64,000 nt of DNA from Streptomyces sp. TLI_146 (GCF_002846415.1 NZ_PJMX01000001.1:3224001-3288000); one strand, 5' to 3'. Numbered from the stretch's first letter, positions 1 to 9,049 are shown. The notes: generated by a model from the sequence alone, not told the origin. A program made the numbers and translations.

Positions 1-2
1 TC

Positions 3-986
3 GAGGCCGTGCACGCGGTCGCGCCGGACGCGGACATCGTGTACGTGGCGGGCGCGTCCTGCAACGACCCGGATCTGCTCGACGCGCTGAACAAGGTCGT
101 CGACAGCCACCTGGCCGACATCGTCTCCAACTCGTGGGGCGACATCGAGGCCAACGAGACGCCGGACGTGGCGGCGGCCTACGACCAGACGTTCAAGCTG
201 GGCGCCGTCGAGGGCATCGGCTTCTACTTCTCCTCCGGCGACGACGGCGACGAGGTCGCCAACACCGGCAAGAAGCAGGTCGACACCCCGGCCAACTCGG
301 CGTGGGTGACGGCGGTCGGCGGTACGTCGCTGGCGGTCGGCAAGGGCGACACGTACAAGTTCGAGACGGGCTGGGGCACGCTGAAGGCGTCGCTGGCGGC
401 GGACGGGAAGAGCTGGACGAACTTCCCGGGCGCGTACACGTCGGGCGCGGGCGGTGGCACGAGCGCGACGGTGAAGCAGCCGTTCTACCAGCGGGGCGTG
501 GTCCCTGACTCCCTCGCGAAGGCGAACGGCTCCGCCCGTATGCGCACGATCCCGGACATCGCGGCGGTCGCGGACCCCAACACGGGGTTCCTGGTGGGCC
601 AGACGCAGACGTTCCCCGACGGCGCGGTGAAGTACGACGAGTACCGCATCGGCGGTACGTCGCTGGCGGCGCCGGTGATCGCGGGCGTGCAGGCGCTGGC
701 GCAGCAGGCCCGGCACTTCCCGATCGGCTTCGCGAACCCGTCGATCTACGCGCGCTACGGCTCGCCGCTGTACCACGACGTCACGGACCACCCGCTGGGG
801 GCGCGTGACCTCGCGGTGGCGCGGGTCGACTTCGTGAACGGGGTCGACGCGTCGGGCGGGCTCGCGACGTCCGTTCGCACGCTGGGGAAGGACAGTTCGT
901 TGCGGGCGGTGCGGGGGTATGACGACGTGACGGGTGTCGGCACGCCTTCCCGCGGCTATGTGGCGTCGTATGGCCGCCACTACTAG
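3..986 (+). CDS. S53 family (sedolisin/kumamolisin-like) serine peptidase, 5'-truncated by window edge
   Basis: C-terminal part of a secreted acid-type serine carboxyl peptidase. The frame is open to the left edge (EAVHAVAPDADI begins at base 3), so the start, signal peptide and prodomain are outside. Visible family marks are VSNSWGDIE (oxyanion Asp region), TAVGGTSL near base 320, the catalytic serine in GGTSLAAPVIAG (Ser codon 660-662), and the C-terminal calcium-binding segment with DVTD and GYDDVTGVGTP. The catalytic Glu/Asp pair of S53 enzymes should lie just upstream of the window. It probably acts outside the cell on proteins or peptides. It ends in front of a good hairpin terminator and is convergent with the hydrolase gene. 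Family call is firm; substrate is unknown. Confidence 0.93.
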   Translation, partial: EAVHAVAPDADIVYVAGASCNDPDLLDALNKVVDSHLADIVSNSWGDIEANETPDVAAAYDQTFKLGAVEGIGFYFSSGDDGDEVANTGKKQVDTPANSAWVTAVGGTSLAVGKGDTYKFETGWGTLKASLAADGKSWTNFPGAYTSGAGGGTSATVKQPFYQRGVVPDSLAKANGSARMRTIPDIAAVADPNTGFLVGQTQTFPDGAVKYDEYRIGGTSLAAPVIAGVQALAQQARHFPIGFANPSIYARYGSPLYHDVTDHPLGARDLAVARVDFVNGVDASGGLATSVRTLGKDSSLRAVRGYDDVTGVGTPSRGYVASYGRHY

Positions 987-1039
987 CCACGACGTGGCCG
1001 GGTGTCCGGTGCGCGTTCCTGTTCGTGTGTGAACACCCC

Positions 1040-1078
1040 CGCCCCGGGGCCGGTTCCGGTCCCGGGGCGGGGCGTTTT
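1040..1078 (+). terminator. Rho-independent-like terminator after the S53 peptidase gene
   Basis: GC-rich inverted repeat: CGCCCCGGG (1040-1048) pairs with CCCGGGGCG (1061-1069), the loop itself holding a small GCCGG/CCGG pair, followed by GGCG and TTTT (1075-1078). It lies about 55 bases after the stop codon. Confidence 0.7.
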
Positions 1079-1093
1079 CCCCGGCCGGTTAGT

Positions 1094-1238
1094 TCGTCTG
1101 CGAGCCGTCCCCAACTGGTCGCGCAGTTCCCCGCGCCCCTAGAAGCGCCCCTCCGGGGCGCCCAGGGGATTGCCGCGGAGCGGCATTCTTAGGGGCGCGG
1201 GGAACTGCGCGACCAGCCATCCACGGTCCGCAGACGAA
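1094..1238. repeat. Dispersed inverted-repeat element, full copy (site 1)
   Basis: About 145 bases forming one long imperfect palindrome. Outer arms run from TTCGTCTGCG through GCGCAGTTCCCCGCGCCCCT and back as AGGGGCGCGGGGAACTGCGC to CCGCAGACGAA. The centre holds two nested small hairpins (GCGCCCC-TCC-GGGGCGC and TGCCGC-GGA-GCGGCA). It fills most of the 320-base gap between two convergent genes. It is followed near 1300-1328 by a G-rich motif (GGAGGGTTCAGGGAAAGGGC) also seen beside other copies. Confidence 0.85.
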
Positions 1239-1306
1239 CACAGCGGGGTGCAGGGGCCGCAGGCCCCGCCAACGGGCCCCCGGGAAGCGAGCCTCCCCCG
1301 GAGGGT

Positions 1307-2146
1307 TCAGGGAAAGGGCGGGGTGGGGGAATGCGGCGCGTCCAGGATCGAGTCCGCCACCCTTCCCGCGTCGTCCAGCATCACCAAGTGCCCCGCCCCC
1401 TCGGCCACCTCCAGCACACCCCCCAACGCATCCGCCAGCCCCCGCTGACAGGTGAGCCAGGACGGACCCCCCGCCCCGCCCGCCAGAACCGTCACCGGCA
1501 CCGGCGGGAGCGGGAAGTGGTCGCGGAGGTGGAGGAGTTCCGCCGCCACCGCGCGGTAGCGGACGTTCTCCAGGAGCAGGCCCCGCCACACCCTGGACGT
1601 GCGGTAGCAGCGGTGGACCAGGGCCCGGGGGGCCGGGTCAGACCCGCCCGTGCGGGAGAGGCGGACCGTGGCCCGGCGCAGGAACGGCCCGAGCGCCGCC
1701 GGCAGACCGACGCCCGACAGCACCGCCCCCGCCACCCGCGCCGACACCACCCGCGCGGACGCCACCTGCCGGGCCTCCGGCTCCACGCTGGAGTCCACCA
1801 GGACCAGCGCGGCCGTACGGGAAGGGTGCAGCCGGGCGTACGCCTCCGCGTGGAAGCCCGCGATCGAGTGCCCCACCACCGTCACCGGCCCGGACACCCC
1901 CACCGCGTCCAGGACCGCCGCGATCCGGTGCGCCTCCCCCGAGGCCGTCGGCGGGGCCGCCGCCGGGCCGGAGAGGCCGTGGCCGGGGCGGTCGAAGCGG
2001 ACCACCGTGCGGTGGGGGGCGAGCAGCGCCGCCACCTCGTCCCAGTCGAACCAGGCCATGCCCAGGCCCGCGCTGAGCAGCACGGGCGGACCGCTCCCCT
2101 CCACCACCACATGGTGCGGCACCCCGTCGATCCGTACGAACGTCAT
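1307..2146 (-). CDS. Alpha/beta hydrolase
   Basis: 279-residue alpha/beta-hydrolase-fold protein. It begins MTFVRIDGVPHH, has the oxyanion-region stretch SAGLGMAWFDWDEV, the nucleophile elbow GHSIAG (serine), a DSS acid region and a late histidine in EGAGHLVML. The family covers esterases, lipases and C-C hydrolases; the substrate cannot be read from sequence. The ATG at 2144-2146 overlaps the TGA of the upstream membrane-protein gene by four bases (ATGA), which fixes the start and implies translational coupling. No signal peptide is visible, so it is probably cytoplasmic. A longer upstream-open frame is only a shadow of the neighbour. Confidence 0.9.
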   Translation of the reverse strand: MTFVRIDGVPHHVVVEGSGPPVLLSAGLGMAWFDWDEVAALLAPHRTVVRFDRPGHGLSGPAAAPPTASGEAHRIAAVLDAVGVSGPVTVVGHSIAGFHAEAYARLHPSRTAALVLVDSSVEPEARQVASARVVSARVAGAVLSGVGLPAALGPFLRRATVRLSRTGGSDPAPRALVHRCYRTSRVWRGLLLENVRYRAVAAELLHLRDHFPLPPVPVTVLAGGAGGPSWLTCQRGLADALGGVLEVAEGAGHLVMLDDAGRVADSILDAPHSPTPPFP

Positions 2147-2844
2147 ACTCGATTCTCGCGCGCGACCGCGTACGCGAGCACCCCCAGCCACACCGCGACC
2201 AGCAGCACCTGCCCCCGCTGCCCGGCCCCCAGCGACCAGGTCCCGCGCCCGGCCTCGAACGCGGCGATGGCGGCCAGCGTCCAGACGGTGACGGCCAGTT
2301 CGAGCACCACGAGCAACGGTCCCACCCGGGCCAGTGGCGCCCATCGGCCATAGCGGCGCGCCGCCACCGTGAGCGCCACGACGCCCACCAGCGCCCCGGT
2401 CATCGCGACGCTGCTGCTCACCGCGTGCGCGGTGTGCGTGGCCGGAACCAGACCGGCCGTCTCGCGCGCCGCGCACTCGGGGTCGGCGGTCGGCGCGCAG
2501 CTCAGCGGCAGCCGGGAGTCGGCCACGGTCGCCGCGCCGAACAGCACGAGCCCGGCCCACCCGGCCACCGACCAGCCCCGCCGGTCGCACCGCCACAGCG
2601 CCCACGCCGACCCGGCGAACACCAGCGCCCCGGCCACCAGGTCCGTCGCCCGGAAGAGCCCGCCGAGCGGCTGGTCGGCCGCGGCGAGCTCGCTGACATA
2701 GGTCTGTACGGGGTCGAGCCCGGTGTGCAGGACCACTTCGAGCACCCACGCGGTGTAGGCGAGCGCGCCGAGCGCCAGCAGGACCACCGCGGGCCGGACG
2801 CGCGAGCCGGTGGCTTCCTCTTCGGCCGCGTCCGTGGTCGTCAT
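2143..2844 (-). CDS. DUF998-like integral membrane protein
   Basis: 233 residues from ATG 2844 (MTTTDAAEEE; an upstream in-frame alternative at 2880 adds 12 residues but has no better ribosome site). A short acidic N-terminus is followed by about six hydrophobic segments, with the pattern LDPVQTYVSELAA after the first segment and a conserved DSRLPLSCAPTADPEC loop, both typical of DUF998 proteins. Function of the family is not known. It is the first gene of a two-gene operon with the alpha/beta hydrolase, so the hydrolase may act on a membrane or lipid-linked substrate (inference). Confidence 0.85.
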   Translation of the reverse strand: MTTTDAAEEEATGSRVRPAVVLLALGALAYTAWVLEVVLHTGLDPVQTYVSELAAADQPLGGLFRATDLVAGALVFAGSAWALWRCDRRGWSVAGWAGLVLFGAATVADSRLPLSCAPTADPECAARETAGLVPATHTAHAVSSSVAMTGALVGVVALTVAARRYGRWAPLARVGPLLVVLELAVTVWTLAAIAAFEAGRGTWSLGAGQRGQVLLVAVWLGVLAYAVARENRV

Positions 2845-2915
2845 GGGGCCATGATCACCTGGGCGTCCGGGGTCCCGCACGTCGAGTCATACCGGGTGGG
2901 GGTAAGGTGCGGTCC

Positions 2916-3314
2916 ATGGTGACCGCGAGGAGGACCACGGCGTACGGGCAGCTGCTGCTCTGCGCCGCGCTGCTCTTCGGCATCTTCACGATGCACACGG
3001 TCGGGCATCCGGCGGAGCACACCGCGGCCGCCCCCGGCGAGCACACCGCGATGGCCATGGCCGCGCCCGCCGCTCACCACCAGGCCGCCGCCGCTCCCCG
3101 CCACGAGCCCATGCGCGGTATGGACCCCGGCTCCGTATGTCTGGCCGTGCTCGGCGTGTGGGGCCTCACCCTGCTCGCCGTACGGCTGCTGTCGGCGCGC
3201 GGCCGGACGCCGGGCGCGATCGTCGTACGCGGCCGGACCCTGCGGCCGCTGTGGCCCAACCCTCCCCCTCCGTACGGGAGTCGCGTCGCCGCCTTGTCGG
3301 TGCTGCGCCAGTAG
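2916..3314 (+). CDS. Small His/Met-rich membrane protein (DUF6153-like)
   Basis: 132 residues from ATG 2916 (GTAAGG lies just upstream). One hydrophobic segment near the N-terminus (LLLCAALLFGIFTMHTVG), a periplasmic-type stretch rich in His, Met and Ala (HTVGHPAEH, EHTAMAMAAPAAHH, HEPMRGMDPG), a second hydrophobic segment (LAVLGVWGLTLLAVRLL) and a basic tail. It lies 66 bases upstream of a multicopper oxidase on the same strand. The His/Met content and the neighbour suggest copper handling outside the membrane, which is inference. I recall the family as DUF6153, of unknown function. Confidence 0.8.
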   Translation: MVTARRTTAYGQLLLCAALLFGIFTMHTVGHPAEHTAAAPGEHTAMAMAAPAAHHQAAAAPRHEPMRGMDPGSVCLAVLGVWGLTLLAVRLLSARGRTPGAIVVRGRTLRPLWPNPPPPYGSRVAALSVLRQ

Positions 3315-3380
3315 GAGCGCGCGAAGCAGGACACGCGCCCCTACTCCTTCGCATGCCCACACCACGAGGTGCACCCAGTC

Positions 3381-4979
3381 ATGTCCGCACACCCCACTCG
3401 CCGCGCCGTGCTCGGCGCCACCACCGCCGTCGCGGGCGGCGCCCTGCTCACCGCCTGCTCGGGCTCCGGCTCGATGGACGGAATGGACGGCATGGGCGGA
3501 ATGGACCACGGCTCCACGCCGTCGGCCACTCCCCCGGGCTTCGTCGACCCCGCCGGTCCCGAGGTCGTCGCCGCCGAGGCCCGGCGCGGCTCCGGGCCCG
3601 TCCGCAACGTCCGCCTCACCGCCACCGCCACCCCGCTCGACCTGGGCGGCGGCCGTACCGTCCGCTCCTGGGCGTACGGCGACAAGCTGCCCGGCCAGGA
3701 GGTCCGGGTCACCGCGGGCGACACGCTCGCGCTCACCCTCGCCAACCACCTCCCCGAGCCGACCTCGCTGCACTGGCACGGCCTCGCCCTGCGCAACGAC
3801 ATGGACGGCGTGCCGGGTCTGACCCAGCGGGCCGTCGCGCCGGGGGCGTCGTTCGCCTACCGGTTCGCCGTCGCCCACCCCGGCACGTACTGGTTCCATC
3901 CGCACTCCGGCGTCCAGCAGGACCGGGGCCTGTACGCCCCGCTGATCGTCGAGGACCCGAAGGAGCCGCTGGCGTACGACCGGGAGTGGGTCGTCGTCCT
4001 GGACGACTGGGTCGACGGGGTGGACGGCTCGACGCCGGACGCGGTGCTGGCGGAACTGCGCAAGGGCATGGGCGGCATGGACGGCATGGACCACTCCGGC
4101 CACGACATGGGTGACATGGGCGGCACGCCGACGCCCTCCGCCGGTCCCTCCCGCATGCTCATGGGCGCCACCAGCGAGGCGCTCGGCGGCGACGCGGGTG
4201 ACGTCGCGTATCCGTACTACCTGGTCAACGGCCGTACGCCGCAGGACCCCGCCGTCTTCACCGCCAAGCCGGGCGAGCGCGTCCGGCTGCGGATCATCAA
4301 CGCGGGCGGCGACACCGCGTTCCGGGTGGCGCTCGGCGGCCACGAGCTGACGGTGACCCACACGGACGGCTTCCCGGTCCGGCACACGACGGCGGACACG
4401 CTGCTGCTCGGCATGGGCGAGCGGTACGACGTGCTGGTCACGGCGGGCGACGGGGTGTTCCCGCTGGTGGCGCGGGCCGAGGGGAAGAAGGCGGCGGCGC
4501 TGGCGGTGCTGCGCACCGGCGGCGGGGCCGCGCCCGACGCCTCCGTACGCCCCAAGGAGCTGACCGGGCGGCTGCTCACAGCCGAGAAGCTCGCGCCGGA
4601 CGCCTCCGTGGCGCTGCCCTCGAAGGCGCCCGACCGGACGGTGAGGCTGACGCTGACCGGCGGGATGGCGAAGTACGACTGGGCCTTCGACGGGAAGCCG
4701 TACCGGCCGGACGCGCGCCACCCCGTCCAGGCAGGCGAGCGGGTGCGGCTGGTCTTCGCCAACACGACGTCGATGTGGCACCCGGTGCATCTGCACGGCC
4801 ACACGTTCGCGCTGGCGGGCGGCGCGGGCGGGGCCCGCAAGGACACGGCGGTAGTGCGGCCGAAGCAGACGCTGACCGTGGACTTCGACGCGGACAACCC
4901 GGGCCTGTGGATGGTCCACTGCCACAACGTCTACCACTCGGAGGCCGGGATGATGACGGTCCTCGGCTACCGGAAGTAG
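3381..4979 (+). CDS. Multicopper oxidase (laccase-like), Tat-exported lipoprotein
   Basis: 532 residues from ATG 3381. The N-terminus has a twin-arginine signal (TRRAVLG) ending in a lipobox (LLTAC), so the enzyme is probably Tat-exported and lipid-anchored. All four copper motifs are present: HWHG (131-134), HPHSG (173-177), HPVHLHG (467-473) and HCHNVYHSEAGM (513-524, Cys514 as type 1 ligand, Met524 axial). Two Met/Asp/Gly/His-rich stretches occur, one just after the lipobox (GSMDGMDGMGGMDHG) and one mid-protein (GMGGMDGMDHSGHDMGDMGG), resembling copper-binding inserts of cuprous oxidases. It probably oxidises Cu(I) or phenols at the cell surface. GTG at 3369 is an alternative start but would overlap the GAGG site. 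Confidence 0.93.
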   Translation: MSAHPTRRAVLGATTAVAGGALLTACSGSGSMDGMDGMGGMDHGSTPSATPPGFVDPAGPEVVAAEARRGSGPVRNVRLTATATPLDLGGGRTVRSWAYGDKLPGQEVRVTAGDTLALTLANHLPEPTSLHWHGLALRNDMDGVPGLTQRAVAPGASFAYRFAVAHPGTYWFHPHSGVQQDRGLYAPLIVEDPKEPLAYDREWVVVLDDWVDGVDGSTPDAVLAELRKGMGGMDGMDHSGHDMGDMGGTPTPSAGPSRMLMGATSEALGGDAGDVAYPYYLVNGRTPQDPAVFTAKPGERVRLRIINAGGDTAFRVALGGHELTVTHTDGFPVRHTTADTLLLGMGERYDVLVTAGDGVFPLVARAEGKKAAALAVLRTGGGAAPDASVRPKELTGRLLTAEKLAPDASVALPSKAPDRTVRLTLTGGMAKYDWAFDGKPYRPDARHPVQAGERVRLVFANTTSMWHPVHLHGHTFALAGGAGGARKDTAVVRPKQTLTVDFDADNPGLWMVHCHNVYHSEAGMMTVLGYRK

Positions 4980-5058
4980 CCCCGCCGGTGGGGTGGAGCG
5001 GGGTGCCGCGCCCTCGCTCCACCCCCCATCGCGTCGCTTTGACGATTACACTGGCGGG

Positions 5059-6807
5059 GTGCCTCAACTACGTCTCGCTCTGAATCAGATCGACTCGACC
5101 GTCGGCGACATCGCCGCGAACGCCGAGGCGATCGTGCACTGGACCCGGCACTGTGCCGAGCAGGGCGCGCACCTCGCCGCCTTCCCCGAGATGATGCTCA
5201 CCGGCTACCCCGTCGAGGACCTGGCGCTGCGCTCCTCGTTCGTCGAGGCCTCCCGGCAGGCGCTGACCGCTCTGGCGGCGCGGCTGGCCGCCGAGGGCCT
5301 CGGGGAGCTGCCGGTGATCGTCGGCTACCTCGACCGGTCGGCCGACCGGCCCCGCTACGGCCAGCCCGCGGGCGCCCCGCGCAACGCGGGAGCGGTGCTG
5401 CACCGCGGCGAGGTGGTGCTCCGGTACGCCAAGCACCACCTGCCCAACTACGGCGTCTTCGACGAGTTCCGGTACTTCGTGCCGGGCGACACCCTGCCCG
5501 TGATCCGGGTCCACGGCGTCGACGTGGCCCTGGCGATCTGCGAGGACCTCTGGCAGGACGGCGGGCGCGTCCCGGCCACCCGGTCGGCCGGGGCCGGGCT
5601 GCTGGTCTCGATCAACGCCTCGCCGTACGAGCAGAACAAGGACGACACCCGCCTCGAACTGGTCCGCAAGCGGGCCCAGGAGGCCGGGTGCACCACCGCC
5701 TACCTGGCGATGGTCGGCGGCCAGGACGAGCTGGTCTTCGACGGCGACTCGATCGTCGTGGACCGCGGCGGCGAGGTCGTCGCCCGCGCCCCGCAGTTCT
5801 CCGAGGGCGGTGTGCTGCTCGACCTGGAGCTGCCCGCCGCGGGCCCGGTCCCGTCCGGGACGGTCGACGACGGGCTACGGATCGAGCACGTGATCCTCTC
5901 CGAGGAGCCCGTCCCGGCGTACGAGCCGGAGCTCACCGGCGGACAGGCCGAGCGCCTCGACGACGACGAGGAGGTGTACTCGGCGCTGGTCACGGGCCTG
6001 CGCGCGTATGTGTCCAAGAACGGCTTCCGGTCCGTCCTGATCGGTCTGTCCGGCGGCATCGACTCGGCGCTGGTCGCCGCGATCGCCTGCGACGCGCTCG
6101 GCGCGGAGAACGTGTACGGCGTGTCGATGCCGTCCAAGTACTCCTCGGAGCACTCCAGGGGCGACGCGGCCGAGCTGGCCCGCCGCACCGGGCTGAACCT
6201 GCGCACGGTGAGCATCGAGCCGATGTTCACCGCCTACATGGTCTCGCTGGGGCTCACCGGGCTCGCCGAGGAGAACCTCCAGTCGCGGCTGCGCGGCACC
6301 ATGCTGATGGCGATCTCCAACCAGGAGGGCCATCTGGTGCTCGCGCCGGGCAACAAGTCCGAGCTGGCGGTGGGGTACTCGACCCTGTACGGCGACTCGG
6401 TCGGGGCGTACGGCCCGATCAAGGACGTCTACAAGACGGCCGTGTTCCGCCTCGCCAACTGGCGCAACAAGGCGGCGGCCGACCGGGGCGAGGTCCCGCC
6501 CATCCCGGAGAACTCGATCACCAAGCCGCCCAGCGCCGAGCTGCGCCCGGACCAGGTCGACACGGACTCGCTGCCGGATTACGCGGTCCTGGACGCGATC
6601 CTGGCGATGTACGTCGACCGCGACCAGGGCCGCGAGGCGATCGTGGCGGCGGGGTTCGACGCGGAGCTGGTGGCGCGGACGCTGCGGCTCGTCGACACCG
6701 CCGAGTACAAGCGGCGCCAGTACCCGCCGGGCACCAAGATCTCCGCGAAGGGCTTCGGCAAGGACCGGCGACTGCCGATCACCAACCGGTGGCGCGAGTC
6801 GGTCTGA
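5059..6807 (+). CDS. nadE: Glutamine-dependent NAD+ synthetase
   Basis: 582 residues from GTG 5059. It makes NAD+ from deamido-NAD+, ATP and glutamine in the cytoplasm, the last step of NAD synthesis. The N-terminal nitrilase-type glutaminase domain (about 1-270) carries FPEMMLTGYP (Glu), YAKHHLPNY (Lys) and AICEDLWQDGG (Cys161). The C-terminal synthetase domain has the P-loop LSGGIDSALVAA, then GNKSELAVGYSTLYGD and a KRRQYPPG...KGFGKDRR tail. Length fits the bacterial two-domain enzyme. The start is the first codon giving the conserved PQLRLALNQID opening; no strong ribosome site precedes it. It is convergent with the next gene. Confidence 0.97.
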   Translation: MPQLRLALNQIDSTVGDIAANAEAIVHWTRHCAEQGAHLAAFPEMMLTGYPVEDLALRSSFVEASRQALTALAARLAAEGLGELPVIVGYLDRSADRPRYGQPAGAPRNAGAVLHRGEVVLRYAKHHLPNYGVFDEFRYFVPGDTLPVIRVHGVDVALAICEDLWQDGGRVPATRSAGAGLLVSINASPYEQNKDDTRLELVRKRAQEAGCTTAYLAMVGGQDELVFDGDSIVVDRGGEVVARAPQFSEGGVLLDLELPAAGPVPSGTVDDGLRIEHVILSEEPVPAYEPELTGGQAERLDDDEEVYSALVTGLRAYVSKNGFRSVLIGLSGGIDSALVAAIACDALGAENVYGVSMPSKYSSEHSRGDAAELARRTGLNLRTVSIEPMFTAYMVSLGLTGLAEENLQSRLRGTMLMAISNQEGHLVLAPGNKSELAVGYSTLYGDSVGAYGPIKDVYKTAVFRLANWRNKAAADRGEVPPIPENSITKPPSAELRPDQVDTDSLPDYAVLDAILAMYVDRDQGREAIVAAGFDAELVARTLRLVDTAEYKRRQYPPGTKISAKGFGKDRRLPITNRWRESV

Positions 6808-6843
6808 ACCCGGGCGCCCGGCCCCGACCCCGGCCCCCTGGCC

Positions 6844-7866
6844 TCAGATCTTCAGCCGCGCCGCGATCGGCAGGTGGTCGCTGGGCGTCCGGCCCAGGGT
6901 CCACGAGGACTTCGGCTCGACGCCCTTGACCATGATCTGGTCGATCCGGGCCATCGGGAACGACGCGGGCCAGGTGAAGCCGAAGCCGTTGCCCGCCGCG
7001 CCCTGGGTGGAGCGCATCTGCGAGGTGATGTTGTTCAGGGCGCGGTCGTTCATGGTGCCGTTGAGGTCGCCGAGCAGGACGACCTTCTTGAGCGGGTCGC
7101 CGGCGATGGCGTCGCCCAGGGCGTCCGCGCTGGCGTCCCGCTGGCGCGCGGTGAACCCGGCGCTGAGCTTCACCCGGACCGAGGGCATGTGCGCCACGTA
7201 CACCTTCACCTGGCCGGCGGGGGTGCTCACGGTGGCGCGCATGGCGCGGGTCCAGCCCATCTTGATGTCGACCGGCTCGGCGTCGCTCAGCGGGAACTTC
7301 GACCACAGGCCCACCGTGCCCTGCACCGAGTGGTGCGGATAGGTCCCGTTCAGCGCCTTCTCGTACGCGCCGACCGCGCTGCCGGGCAGCTCCTCCAGGG
7401 CGAGGACGTCGGCGCCGGAGGCGATGAGCTGACGGGCGGTGCCGGCCGGGTCGGGGTTGTCGGCGTTCACGTTGTGCGTGGCGACGACCAGGTTGCCGCC
7501 CTTGCTCTCCTTGTCGGTGAGCAGCCCGCCGAAGAGATTGAGCCAGACGACCGCCGGGAGGACCAGGGCGATCAGCGCGGTCGCCGAGCGGCGCCACAGC
7601 GCGAGGCCGAGGAGCACCGGGACGAACACGCCCAGCCACGGCAGGAAGGTTTCCGTGAGGCTGCCCAGGTTGCCGATCCGGTTGGGGATCTTCGCGTGGA
7701 CCAGCATGACCAGGGCGATCAGCACCGCGAGCCCGGCCAGGACCAGGCCCCGCCGCCAGATGCCGGGATCCCCCTGCCAGCCGTCGAGCAGGCGCCGGAC
7801 CCGGGATCCGGAGCGCTCGCCCTCCGCGCTGCCGTTCCCCGTCTCCGCCACGTACGCCCGCGTCAT
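6844..7866 (-). CDS. Membrane-anchored endonuclease/exonuclease/phosphatase family protein
   Basis: 340 residues. A cytoplasmic N-terminus of about 38 residues is followed by three membrane segments (about 39-57, 70-87, 93-115) and then an EEP (DNase I/sphingomyelinase-like) domain. The EEP motifs are in order: ATHNVNADN, LEELPGS, LLGDLNGTMND (metal and catalytic Asp/Asn), RIDQIM and the terminal SDHLPI. The layout, three helices then an extracellular EEP domain, is common in Actinobacteria; the substrate (phospholipid, nucleic acid or phosphate ester) is unknown. It is convergent with nadE with only 36 bases between the stops. Confidence 0.9.
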   Translation of the reverse strand: MTRAYVAETGNGSAEGERSGSRVRRLLDGWQGDPGIWRRGLVLAGLAVLIALVMLVHAKIPNRIGNLGSLTETFLPWLGVFVPVLLGLALWRRSATALIALVLPAVVWLNLFGGLLTDKESKGGNLVVATHNVNADNPDPAGTARQLIASGADVLALEELPGSAVGAYEKALNGTYPHHSVQGTVGLWSKFPLSDAEPVDIKMGWTRAMRATVSTPAGQVKVYVAHMPSVRVKLSAGFTARQRDASADALGDAIAGDPLKKVVLLGDLNGTMNDRALNNITSQMRSTQGAAGNGFGFTWPASFPMARIDQIMVKGVEPKSSWTLGRTPSDHLPIAARLKI

Positions 7867-8170
7867 ACCGTCGTCCTCACTGCCTTGCCGTTCGTACTCC
7901 GCCGCCCTGATGACCCTAGGCGATGGAGGGCGGCTTTCCCTTGCCCCGTACTGCCTCGATGACGACAGGGCGCCGCGCGGGGTTCCAGCGGGTCACGGCC
8001 GCGGGGGTGGCTGTGACAAAACGCGCATATTTGCCAGGTGGGTGGTTTAAAGGTCATGTATTTGCGTGACTGAGGCACCCACTTCCCGTCGGCGGGGGTG
8101 GGATGCCACCATGGAAGTGGTCCGGAGACGCCGTCAGGGCGCTTCGAGATGACGAACAGGAGCCGTTGCG
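7867..8170. other. Divergent intergenic region upstream of panB
   Basis: 304 bases between the divergent EEP and panB genes. Bases 8010-8075 are clearly less GC-rich than the surroundings (GACAAAACGCGCATATTTGCC; GGTTTAAAGGTCATGTATTTG), which is where promoters would be expected. A GC-rich inverted repeat (CCCACTTCCCG / CGGGGGTGGG, about 8080-8102) follows; it could be an attenuator or chance. I see no gene or known operator. Confidence 0.4.
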
Positions 8171-9049
8171 ATGACGCAACAACTTAAGGCTGCGCAGAAT
8201 CCGCCCGTAGAACGTTCCGACAGCAGCAAGGCGCTGTACGGGGGCAAGTCCACGCGCCGCGTCACGATCCACGACATCGCCGCCGCCAAGGCCCGGGGCG
8301 AGAAGTGGCCCATGCTCACCGCGTACGACGCGATGACCGCGTCCGTCTTCGACGAGGCCGGGATCCCGGTGCTCCTCGTGGGCGACTCGATGGGCAACTG
8401 CCACCTGGGCTACGACACGACCGTCCCGGTCACGCTCGACGAGATCGCCATGCTGTCCGCCGCCGTCGTACGGGGCACCAAGCGCGCCCTCGTCGTCGCG
8501 GACCTGCCGTTCGGCACCTACCAGGAGGGCCCGGTGCAGGCGCTGCGCAGCGCCACCCGCCTGATCAAGGAGACGGGCGTCGGGGCCGTCAAGCTGGAGG
8601 GCGGCGAGCGCTCGCTGGCCCAGACCGAGCTGCTGGTGCAGTCCGGCATCCCGGTCATGTCCCACCTGGGCCTGACCCCGCAGTCCGTGAACGCCATGGG
8701 CTACCGGGTGCAGGGCCGCTCCGACGAGGCCGCGCACCAGCTGCTGCGCGACGCGAAGGCGGCGGAGTCCGCGGGCGCGTTCGCGGTGGTGCTCGAACTC
8801 GTCCCCGCGGAGGTCGCGGCGGAGATCACGCGCTCGCTGCACATCCCCACCGTGGGGATCGGGGCGGGCGTCGAGTGCGACGCGCAGGTGCTGGTGTACA
8901 CGGACATGGTGGGGCTCACCGGGGGGAAGGTGCCGCGGTTCACGAAGCAGTACGCGGATATGCGCCGGGTCCTCGGTGACGCGGCCAAGGAGTTCGCAGG
9001 CGAGGTCGTGGGCGGGGCGTTCCCGGCGGAGGAGCACACGTTCCACTGA
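8171..9049 (+). CDS. panB: 3-methyl-2-oxobutanoate hydroxymethyltransferase
   Basis: 292 residues from ATG 8171, preceded by AGGAG at an 8-base spacing. It transfers a hydroxymethyl group from methylene-tetrahydrofolate to alpha-ketoisovalerate, giving ketopantoate, the first committed step to pantothenate and coenzyme A. Family motifs are LTAYDAMTASVFDEAGIPVLLVGDSMGN (metal-binding Asp; positions about 48-75), VKLEGG (Glu), SHLGLTPQSVNAMGGYRV-like segment (about 170-182) and VGIGAGVECDAQVLV. Length is slightly above the E. coli enzyme because of an N-terminal tail of about 25 residues. No other pan gene is adjacent, as is usual in streptomycetes. Confidence 0.96.
   Translation: MTQQLKAAQNPPVERSDSSKALYGGKSTRRVTIHDIAAAKARGEKWPMLTAYDAMTASVFDEAGIPVLLVGDSMGNCHLGYDTTVPVTLDEIAMLSAAVVRGTKRALVVADLPFGTYQEGPVQALRSATRLIKETGVGAVKLEGGERSLAQTELLVQSGIPVMSHLGLTPQSVNAMGYRVQGRSDEAAHQLLRDAKAAESAGAFAVVLELVPAEVAAEITRSLHIPTVGIGAGVECDAQVLVYTDMVGLTGGKVPRFTKQYADMRRVLGDAAKEFAGEVVGGAFPAEEHTFH

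Noticed and set aside
1094..1238. Palindromic element as an insertion sequence
   Set aside because: About 145 bases with no transposase gene and no obvious target-site duplication; at most a non-autonomous element.
1307..2749. Alpha/beta hydrolase as an N-terminally extended 480-residue protein
   Set aside because: The extra part is the shadow frame of the DUF998-like gene; the ATGA overlap and hydrolase family length place the start at 2146.
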